Origin: J054 sp964613615
GTDB lineage: Bacteria; Pseudomonadota; Gammaproteobacteria; Steroidobacterales; GCA-2729495
DNA: 10,021 nt
Assembly (NCBI GenBank): GCA_964613615.1
Contig: CAZTIB010000051.1
Coordinates: forward strand, 1 to 10,021
Reading direction: 5' to 3'
The position numbers and the translations under genes are program-made. Within the stretch, counting starts at the first letter, position 1. The number at the start of each line of letters is the position of its first letter. Below, one piece after another: positions 1 to 4,892 of the stretch. The notes under the pieces are model-generated. The model worked only from the letters and a program-made list of their open reading frames with translations. It made no database searches and was not told the DNA's origin.

Positions 1-2
1 TG

Positions 3-143
3 GATGCAGACGACAGCATCGTCAATCTGGCGGAGGAGTTCATGGAGAGCAAGTTGCGACGCTTCCCGGTCATGGAGCGGCAGCGACTCGTGGGCCAGAT
101 CAGCCGCCGCGACGTGCTGCGGGCCCTGGAGAAGATCTACTGA
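3..143 (+). CDS. CBS domain-containing protein, C-terminal fragment (5' end outside window)
   Basis: This is the last 46 codons of a gene whose start lies before the window; the reading frame begins at base 3 and ends with TGA at 141-143. The visible peptide has the second half of a CBS domain: a short helix, then RRFPVMERQRLVGQISRRD followed by VLRALEKIY at the C-terminus. The pattern R-x-P-V, a short turn, LVGxIS-RRD and a closing helix is the conserved CBS core that binds adenine nucleotides (AMP, ATP or SAM) as a regulatory module. Nothing upstream is visible, so it could be a stand-alone CBS-pair protein or the tail of a larger enzyme or transporter. The next gene appears to begin inside its stop codon, suggesting co-transcription and translational coupling. 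The domain call is confident; the protein's function is not known. Confidence 0.85.
   Translation, partial: DADDSIVNLAEEFMESKLRRFPVMERQRLVGQISRRDVLRALEKIY
128..131 (+). promoter_or_regulatory. Putative ribosome binding site for the CTG-started TonB-like gene
   Basis: A GGAG (followed by AAG) sits 8 nt before the CTG at 140-142, an ideal Shine-Dalgarno spacing. It lies inside the last codons of the CBS-domain gene. It is the main evidence for choosing CTG 140, because the frame offers no ATG, GTG or TTG between the window start and the ATG at 326. Confidence 0.5.
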
Positions 144-1201
144 GTTCCCTGCTCACCGGGTCCGCGGGTCTTTGCCTGGCCGCTGTCAGCGCCGTTTTCA
201 GTTCTGCCGCCTGGAGCCAGGCGGCGAGCGCGCCCCGTTACGAGGGGACGCGGGCCCAGATTCTCAAGCAGACGCCACCAAAGTATCCGGGCGCGTCCAG
301 GCGCCGCAGCCAGGAAGGCTGGGTAATGCTCGGCTTCATGATCCGCAAGAACGGTACCGTCGTGGATTCCCTCATCGAAGATTCCAGCGGTGAAGCCGAC
401 TTCGACAAGGCGGCCCTGCGCGCAGTCAGGAGCTGGCGCTACGAGCCGGCCACCCTGGACGGAGTAGCGGTGGAGCAGCGCCAGACGCGGCTGGTCCTGA
501 CCTTTGCCATGGACCTGCCCCGTCGCGGTGCGAGCCTGCGCTTTCGCGAGGGATACACGCGGGCCTCGGAGCGCCTGGCCGAAGGCGACTACGCGGGCGC
601 CGAACAGGAGTGGCAGAGCCTCGCCGACTACGACGGCTGGAATCTTTATGAGACGGCGCGACTGTGGGCGCTGTACGGCCTGATTGGCGAGGCCTCCAGT
701 GATGATGCGAAGGCCCTGTCTGGCCTGGAGCGGGCCACCCGTGGCGGCGTGGCCTATCTCGACAAAGACTTCTACGTGGCCGCGCTGCGCAAGATGTTCG
801 TGCTGAATTTGCGCGCCAATGATCATGCCGGTGCGCTGATGATCTACAGTCGGCTCGAGCGCCAGCCGGGTTCACTCGATGGTTATCCGCAGCTGGTTGA
901 TGCAGCGGTAGCGCTGCGCGAGTTGGTGAACGGGAACGAGGTGCTGGTGGTGCAGGGTGCACTGGCCGACGTGGCGGGCAAGCCGTTGTGGACTCGTCGC
1001 CTGCTGCGCCGGCAGATTTCCCTGAACGCGATTCGCGGCCGTCTCGACCTGGTGGATTTTCGCTGTGAGTGGGGTCGGGCGACGTACAAGCCCGAAGAAA
1101 GCGTCACATGGACTCTCCCGGCGGAATGGGGCGACTGTGACGTCTACCTGACCGGCAAGCGCGGCGCGCGCTTCACGCTGCTGGAGTTGCCGGCGCAATA
1201 G
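140..1201 (+). CDS. Secreted protein with N-terminal TonB_C-type domain and helical-repeat-like tail; probable CTG start
   Basis: The protein is about 353 aa if started at CTG 140. Residues 1-31 form a hydrophobic signal-peptide-like stretch (LCLAAVSAVFSSAAWSQA). A TonB C-terminal-type domain follows at about residues 46-125: PPKYP, then GWVMLGFMIRKNGTV, then FDKAALRAVRSWRYEPA. The remaining ~230 residues look mostly helical (GYTRASERLAEGDYAGAEQEW resembles a TPR helix pair) and end in a short beta-rich module with two cysteines. An ATG at 326 (residue 63) would remove the signal peptide and cut the TonB_C domain in its first strand, so it is rejected as the start. CTG 140 overlaps the previous TGA as CTGA and has GGAG 8 nt upstream; CTG 149 is an alternative. 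Canonical TonB has a membrane anchor, a Pro-rich linker and this domain last; here there is no anchor or linker, so energy transduction is doubtful. The signal peptide lacks N-terminal Lys/Arg, so the exact start is uncertain. Role unknown; probably periplasmic. Confidence 0.7.
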   Translation: MSSLLTGSAGLCLAAVSAVFSSAAWSQAASAPRYEGTRAQILKQTPPKYPGASRRRSQEGWVMLGFMIRKNGTVVDSLIEDSSGEADFDKAALRAVRSWRYEPATLDGVAVEQRQTRLVLTFAMDLPRRGASLRFREGYTRASERLAEGDYAGAEQEWQSLADYDGWNLYETARLWALYGLIGEASSDDAKALSGLERATRGGVAYLDKDFYVAALRKMFVLNLRANDHAGALMIYSRLERQPGSLDGYPQLVDAAVALRELVNGNEVLVVQGALADVAGKPLWTRRLLRRQISLNAIRGRLDLVDFRCEWGRATYKPEESVTWTLPAEWGDCDVYLTGKRGARFTLLELPAQ

Positions 1202-1224
1202 AATTGGCCACGATGGATTCTTGG

Positions 1225-1247
1225 GTGGGAGCGGCTTTAGCCGCGAC
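1225..1247 (+). repeat. REP element, forward copy (REPIN arm 1)
   Basis: A 23-base copy of the family GTGGGAGCGGCTTTAGCCGC plus GAC. The internal GCGGCT/AGCCGC is itself a hairpin. It pairs with the reverse-complement copy at 1286-1307, giving a 22-bp perfect inverted repeat with a 38-nt loop, the arrangement expected of a REPIN. It starts 24 bases after the TonB-like gene's stop and could act as a transcript-stabilising or terminating structure. Confidence 0.9.
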
Positions 1248-1285
1248 TAAGCTATTGTGAGCCAATGTCCCTGCAAGTCACAAGA

Positions 1286-1307
1286 TCGCGGCTAAAGCCG
1301 CTCCCAC
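1286..1307 (-). repeat. REP element, reverse copy (REPIN arm 2)
   Basis: The exact reverse complement of bases 1225-1246. The two arms together with the 38 bases between them form one REPIN-like unit. Confidence 0.9.
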
Positions 1308-1320
1308 GAGGGGCTCTATG

Positions 1321-1343
1321 GTGGAAACGGCTCTAGCGGTGAC
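1321..1343 (+). repeat. Degenerate REP element
   Basis: GTGGAAACGGCTCTAGCGGT followed by GAC aligns without gaps to the 1225-1247 copy with five mismatches. It is probably an old, decayed member of the same family. Confidence 0.6.
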
Positions 1344-1360
1344 TGTCGAGGAACCCTTTC

Positions 1361-1383
1361 GTGGGAGCGGCTTCAGCCGCGAC
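1361..1383 (+). repeat. REP element, forward copy
   Basis: GTGGGAGCGGCTTCAGCCGC plus GAC is the TTCAG variant also found at 4806-4880. A poor reverse-orientation match (TCGCGGCTG at 1424-1432, then a diverged part ending CCGCAC at 1445) follows after about 40 nt. That is nearly the same spacing as the intact pair upstream, so this may be a REPIN with one decayed arm. Confidence 0.85.
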
Positions 1384-1480
1384 AAAAACCCGCGCTAGCG
1401 CCGGGGCTACGGGCGCATGGCAATCGCGGCTGGCCGTTGCCGCACATCCATGTGCTGCACGGCATAAGGACTCCTGTCCA

Positions 1481-1496
1481 AAAAGCCGCTCCTACC
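1481..1496 (-). repeat. Truncated REP element carrying the pgl stop codon
   Basis: On the - strand this reads GGTAGGAGCGGCTTTT, matching the GTAGGAGCGGCTT variant of the REP consensus and then breaking off. The TAG within it (1494-1492) is the stop codon used by pgl, so the repeat abuts or has replaced the 3' end of that gene. Confidence 0.6.
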
Positions 1497-2217
1497 GGGA
1501 CATATTCGCCGATCCATTCGGGGTGGCGGAAGCGGTCAGGAACACGATGAGCGCTTCTGCAGGTGCGAGACGTGACACGGGCAGGTCTTCGCCGGCCTGC
1601 CATTGCGCAATCGCGCCGCGTTTTCCTTCACCATCGGCAAGCACAATGATCCACCGCGACGCATTCAGGGCGGCGAGGCTTAGAGTGACGCGCTCAGCGG
1701 GTGGTTTCGGTGCGTCAAAAACCGGTAGTGCCAGTGATGCCGTCGCTGAATCACCAAGGTCCCTGCCCGGGAACAGGCTGGCCGTGTGGCCGTCTTCGCC
1801 CACGCCCAGCACTGCGAGATCCAGGCGCCCGGCTCGCTGCAGCTCGTCGGCATAGATGCGGGCGCCCGCCGCGGGCCCGACTTCTGCGGGAATAGAGTGC
1901 ACCTGGGCTTGCGGTATCGGGACGTGTTCGAGCCAGGCTTTTTGTGCCATTCGGTTGTTGCGGTCGGGGTCGTTTACCGGCACGCAACGTTCGTCGCCAA
2001 AATAGATATGCCACGCCGTCCAGTCTGTCGCCAGCGATCGGAGTTCGCGGTAAAGGGCCTGCGGTGTGTTGCCACCCGCCAGTGCGATACGAAATTCACC
2101 CCGCTGCCGGATTGCACGTTCAGCCAGTGCGGCTACGCAGGCGGCCCCATGAGTTGCGAGCGTTGCGGCATCGGCGCAGACCCGCCAGTCCGGGGCGGCG
2201 GAATCGTCAGCCGACAT
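1492..2217 (-). CDS. pgl: 6-phosphogluconolactonase
   Basis: This 241-aa cytoplasmic enzyme hydrolyses 6-phosphoglucono-delta-lactone to 6-phosphogluconate, step two of the oxidative pentose phosphate pathway. It shows the family signatures in order: ALAGGNTPQALYREL at residues 46-59 (phosphate-binding loop), YFGDERCVPVNDPDRNN at 72-88 and LAVLGVGEDGHTASLFPG at 134-151 with the conserved GEDGHTASLFP. The length is typical of the family. The ATG at 2217 is chosen because homology begins soon after it and it overlaps the end of zwf by 11 nt; the frame stays open further upstream inside zwf but that part is antisense-like noise. The C-terminal ten or so residues (TPNGSANMSR) do not look like the usual family end, and the TAG stop lies in a truncated REP, so the tail may have been remodelled by repeat insertion. 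Last gene of gnd-zwf-pgl. Confidence 0.95.
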   Translation of the reverse strand: MSADDSAAPDWRVCADAATLATHGAACVAALAERAIRQRGEFRIALAGGNTPQALYRELRSLATDWTAWHIYFGDERCVPVNDPDRNNRMAQKAWLEHVPIPQAQVHSIPAEVGPAAGARIYADELQRAGRLDLAVLGVGEDGHTASLFPGRDLGDSATASLALPVFDAPKPPAERVTLSLAALNASRWIIVLADGEGKRGAIAQWQAGEDLPVSRLAPAEALIVFLTASATPNGSANMSR

Positions 2218-3673
2218 TGCGCCAGGTCTGGCCCGGGTGTTCGAAGATCGAGTCGGCGCCGGTCGGGCCCCAGGTGCCGGCAGGGTAGGTCTCCGGCGTG
2301 GCCGAATCGCCGGCCCAGCAGTCGAGGATCGGCGTGACCACCTGCCAGGCCCGTTCCACTTCGTCGAAACGGATAAACTGGCTGCGGTCGCCGTCGATGG
2401 CATCCAGCAGCAGGGTTTCATAGGCATCCAGCCGCGCCTCGCCCTCCTTGCGCATAGCGGTGTCCAGCCGCAACACCCGGGTGGCCATCTTCAGCCCCGG
2501 CTGCTTGGCCTGGATCTCCATCGCGATATTTTCGTCAGGCTGCACGGTCAGTGAGATCCAGTTGGCCTGCAGATGCTCTGCCGGCGTGTCGTGAAACAGC
2601 TGCTGTGGCGGGTTGCGAAAACGAATCGCGACCACGGACAGCTGCCTTGGGAGCCGCTTGCCCGTGCGCAGGTAGAACGGCACATCGCGCCAACGCCAGT
2701 TGTCGACATGAAATCGAGCCGCGACGAAGGTCTCCGTTCTAGAGCCCGGACTCACGTCCGATTCATCGGTGTAGGCGGGCACGGCCTGTCCCGCAACGAC
2801 ACCGGACCCATATTGTCCCCGCACCGCGGCGGCGCGGACACTGGCCTCGCTCATCGGCCGCATCGAGCGCAGCACCTTCACCTTCTCATCGCGCAGCGCG
2901 TCGGCATCCAGGGACGCCGGCGGCTCCATTGCGACCACGGTCAGCATCTGCATCAGGTGATTCTGCAACATGTCGCGCAGTGTGCCGGTGCGATCGAAAT
3001 AGCCGGCACGGCTGCCAATGCCGAGTTCTTCGGCCACCGTGATTTGCACGTGATCGATGTAATTTCGATTCCAGATAGGCTCGATCAGCGTGTTTGCAAA
3101 CCGAAAGACCGTAAGATTCTGTACGGGTTGTTTACCGAGGAAGTGATCGATACGAAAAACCTGGTCCTCGGCGAAACGCTCGTGGAGTTCTATGTTCAGG
3201 CGCCGGGCGCTGTCCAGGTCCGTGCCGAAGGGCTTCTCGACCACGATTCGGTGACTGCCGTGGTCCTCGGCGAAACCGCCCTCGGCCAGACCTTCGATTG
3301 CCGTCAGGAACTGCGCCGGCGGAATCGCGAGGTAGAAGACGGTTTCGCCACAGTTGGTGCCGAGGGTTTCTTGCAGCCGTTTGTACGTGCCGGCGTCATC
3401 CAGGTTACCGCCGACGAAATCGAAGCGAGCCGTGAAGCGTTCGGCGGCTCGTCGGTCTTCGCCGTAGGCACTGACTCGTGCGAGTTCTTCTTCCATGTAG
3501 GCCAGCCACTGGTCGCGGTTCCACTCGCGCCGGGCTACCGCTATGATCCGCAGCGGCCCGGGCAGGCTCGAGACCAGGTCCAGGCGGTAGAGCGCCGGCA
3601 ACAGCTTCGTCGCGACCAGATCGCCCGTCGCGCCAAAGATGACGAAGCTGCAGGGTGGGGCCTGGTCGTTCAC
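2207..3673 (-). CDS. zwf: Glucose-6-phosphate 1-dehydrogenase
   Basis: This 488-aa enzyme oxidises glucose-6-phosphate to 6-phosphoglucono-delta-lactone with reduction of NAD(P)+. The N-terminal nucleotide-binding motif is FGATGDL at residues 13-19 (family GASGDL). EKPFG is at 146-150, and the substrate-binding/active-site signature RIDHFLGKQPVQNL is at 174-187 with the catalytic His in IDHFLGK. The conserved DRTGTLRDMLQNHLMQ follows at 227-242, then the C-terminal dimerisation domain. Full length for the family. The start is GTG at 3673, only 2 nt after the gnd stop (TGA-CC-GTG), with no strong Shine-Dalgarno, so it is probably translated by coupling to gnd. Its 3' end overlaps pgl by 11 nt. 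The middle gene of the oxidative pentose phosphate operon. Confidence 0.97.
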   Translation of the reverse strand: MNDQAPPCSFVIFGATGDLVATKLLPALYRLDLVSSLPGPLRIIAVARREWNRDQWLAYMEEELARVSAYGEDRRAAERFTARFDFVGGNLDDAGTYKRLQETLGTNCGETVFYLAIPPAQFLTAIEGLAEGGFAEDHGSHRIVVEKPFGTDLDSARRLNIELHERFAEDQVFRIDHFLGKQPVQNLTVFRFANTLIEPIWNRNYIDHVQITVAEELGIGSRAGYFDRTGTLRDMLQNHLMQMLTVVAMEPPASLDADALRDEKVKVLRSMRPMSEASVRAAAVRGQYGSGVVAGQAVPAYTDESDVSPGSRTETFVAARFHVDNWRWRDVPFYLRTGKRLPRQLSVVAIRFRNPPQQLFHDTPAEHLQANWISLTVQPDENIAMEIQAKQPGLKMATRVLRLDTAMRKEGEARLDAYETLLLDAIDGDRSQFIRFDEVERAWQVVTPILDCWAGDSATPETYPAGTWGPTGADSIFEHPGQTWRNVG

Positions 3674-3675
3674 GG

Positions 3676-4593
3676 TCAGTCGTCGTCCCGTCGCGTCACT
3701 GCGTGGCCGCCGAAGGCGTTACGCATGTTCGCCAGAATGCGTGCCGCGTAGTCGTTGCTGCCCTGGCTGGCAAATCGCATGGCCAGTGAGGTCGTGATGA
3801 TAGGGGCCGGGACTCCCTGTTCGATAGCTTCGAGCGCGGTCCAGCGACCTTCCCCGGAGTCGGCGACCACCGGGGCCAGCTCCGCCATGGACTGATCCTC
3901 GGCGAGAAACCCGGCCGTCAGGTCCAGGAGCCAGCTGCGTACCACGCTGCCGTGACGCCAGCTTTCGGCAATGGCAGCGAGGTCCAGTTCGAATTCTTCG
4001 CGGCCGCGGAGCAGGGCAAAGCCTTCTGCGTAGGCCTGCATCATTCCGTACTCGATGCCGTTGTGGACCATTTTCGTGAAGTGTCCGGAGCCGGCCGGCC
4101 CGCAGTGCACCCAGCCGCGGTCGGGCGCGGGGGCGAGGGCTTTGATGACGGCGTCCAGGCGATCGATGGCGGCATCCGTTCCGCCCACCATTAGCGCGTA
4201 ACCTTCTTTCAGGCCCCAGATACCGCCGGACACGCCGGCATCCACGAATTCCAGCCCGCGGGCTCGCAGGGTTGCCGCGCGGCGCACGGAATCCTTGAAC
4301 CAGGAGTTGGCGCCGTCCACGAGAAGGTCGCCCGGTTCGAGAAGCTCACCGAGTTGCATGACGTACTGTTCGGTCACGTCGCCGGCCGGCAGCATCAGCC
4401 AGACGGTGCGCGGTTGGGGCAGCGCGGCCACCAGTGTGTCGACGTCGCCGACAGCTACGAGGCCCGTCTCCGCAGCCAGTTCGTCGGTAACTTTCCGGTC
4501 ACGGTTCCAGGCGGTGACATCGATACCAGCCTGGCGCAAGCGGCGTGCCATGTTGCCGCCCATCCGCCCGAGGCCCAGTAATCCGAGGGTCAT
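3676..4593 (-). CDS. gnd: 6-phosphogluconate dehydrogenase, decarboxylating, short (~300 aa) type
   Basis: This 305-aa enzyme oxidatively decarboxylates 6-phosphogluconate to ribulose-5-phosphate. The Rossmann fold starts at LGLLGLGRMGGNMARRLRQAG (residues 3-23). VDGANSWFKDS is at 92-102, DAGVSGGIWGLKEGYALMVGG at 118-138 and the catalytic signature KMVHNGIEYGMMQAYAEG at 174-191, with Lys174 and His177-Asn178. It belongs to the short class (YqeC/GndA-like), roughly 160 residues shorter than E. coli Gnd. That class is often NAD+-dependent, but the segment after beta-2 reads WNRDRK (29-34), with the Asn-Arg pair that in E. coli-type enzymes contacts the NADP 2'-phosphate, so NADP use is possible. 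ATG 4593 has GGGAG 8 nt upstream. First gene of the operon; zwf follows after 2 nt. Confidence 0.95.
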   Translation of the reverse strand: MTLGLLGLGRMGGNMARRLRQAGIDVTAWNRDRKVTDELAAETGLVAVGDVDTLVAALPQPRTVWLMLPAGDVTEQYVMQLGELLEPGDLLVDGANSWFKDSVRRAATLRARGLEFVDAGVSGGIWGLKEGYALMVGGTDAAIDRLDAVIKALAPAPDRGWVHCGPAGSGHFTKMVHNGIEYGMMQAYAEGFALLRGREEFELDLAAIAESWRHGSVVRSWLLDLTAGFLAEDQSMAELAPVVADSGEGRWTALEAIEQGVPAPIITTSLAMRFASQGSNDYAARILANMRNAFGGHAVTRRDDD

Positions 4594-4601
4594 TGGTTGT
4601 T

Positions 4602-4606
4602 CTCCC
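4602..4606 (-). promoter_or_regulatory. Ribosome binding site of gnd
   Basis: GGGAG on the - strand, 8 nt before the ATG at 4593, fixes the gnd start. I could not identify a convincing sigma-70 promoter in the ~70 nt between this site and the palindrome at 4676-4722. Confidence 0.7.
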
Positions 4607-4675
4607 GGCTTCCTTTTGAGCGCAGGTTAACACTCTGCCGAAAATTGGCCACCGGGTGCCAGGCGCAGCAAGAGG

Positions 4676-4722
4676 GGGGACATTCTGCTATTTCCACCTG
4701 GTGGAAATAGCAGAATGTCCCC
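4676..4722. repeat. Perfect 47-bp palindrome (23-bp arms, single-base centre)
   Basis: The left arm begins GGGGACATTCTGCTATTTCC and ends ACC; the right arm is its exact reverse complement, with only T4699 between them. It lies 83 nt upstream of the gnd start. Sequences ending in similar AGCAGAATGTCCCC motifs recur in proteobacterial genomes, and from memory I associate them with REP-associated tyrosine transposases. I therefore infer a non-autonomous mobile palindromic element. A cruciform or operator role for gnd is the alternative. No transposase is present here. Confidence 0.85.
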
Positions 4723-4803
4723 AGTCGGGCGCTTACCGTGCGCCGAACAGGGATGTTCAAATGCCGCGGAGGCCAGGGATGGCCGAGAGCGGAGAGCATA
4801 CGG

Positions 4804-4827
4804 AATCGCGGCTGAAGCCGCTCCCAC
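4804..4827 (-). repeat. REP element, reverse copy (REPIN arm 1)
   Basis: Carries the TTCAG variant in reverse orientation. Together with 4859-4882 it forms a 24-bp perfect inverted repeat around a 31-nt loop. Confidence 0.9.
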
Positions 4828-4858
4828 CAAGGATTCGGTGAGCGCACCGTTGTCTTTT

Positions 4859-4882
4859 GTGGGAGCGGCTTCAGCCGCGATT
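4859..4882 (+). repeat. REP element, forward copy (REPIN arm 2)
   Basis: The exact reverse complement of 4804-4827. It ends 10 nt beyond the stop codon of the mtrB-like gene, so the hairpin could terminate or protect the 3' end of the electron-conduit transcript. Confidence 0.9.
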
Positions 4883-4892
4883 CGGTGTCTGC

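Larger units (their letters stand above)
1202..1491. other. Convergent intergenic region filled with REP elements
   Basis: This 290-base gap separates the + strand TonB-like gene from the - strand pgl gene. It holds three clear REP copies, one degenerate copy and part of a truncated one; between them I see no convincing gene. No classic hairpin-plus-U-run terminator was found, so the REP hairpins are the only visible candidates for ending or protecting the two converging transcripts. Confidence 0.75.
4594..4892. other. Intergenic region: gnd leader, palindrome and REP pair
   Basis: This 299-base gap separates the mtrB-like gene (upstream in - strand order) from gnd. It contains the gnd ribosome binding site, the 47-bp palindrome and the 4804-4882 REP pair. 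Short open frames here on both strands run through the repeats and show no coding character. Any gnd promoter must lie in this gap or further upstream. Confidence 0.7.

Noticed and set aside
326..1201. ATG 326 as the start of the TonB-like gene
   Set aside because: It would begin inside the TonB_C domain, after the conserved PPKYP and GWV segment, and would discard an evident in-frame signal-peptide-like sequence.
1225..1383. CRISPR-like repeat series
   Set aside because: The copies are in both orientations, unevenly spaced and differ in sequence; they fit REP/REPIN elements and there are no cas genes.
2218..2427. N-terminal extension of pgl upstream of ATG 2217
   Set aside because: The extra 70 residues overlap zwf out of frame, are Pro/Arg-rich and show no resemblance to 6-phosphogluconolactonase.
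2573..3751. 392-aa open frame on the + strand
   Set aside because: It is antisense to zwf, which has full-length homology and catalytic motifs; the composition is shadow-like (His/Arg/Val-rich) with no recognisable domain.
4656..4841. Small open frames across the palindrome and REP region
   Set aside because: They run through inverted repeats on both strands, so their peptides are repeat-derived; none has a supported ribosome binding site.
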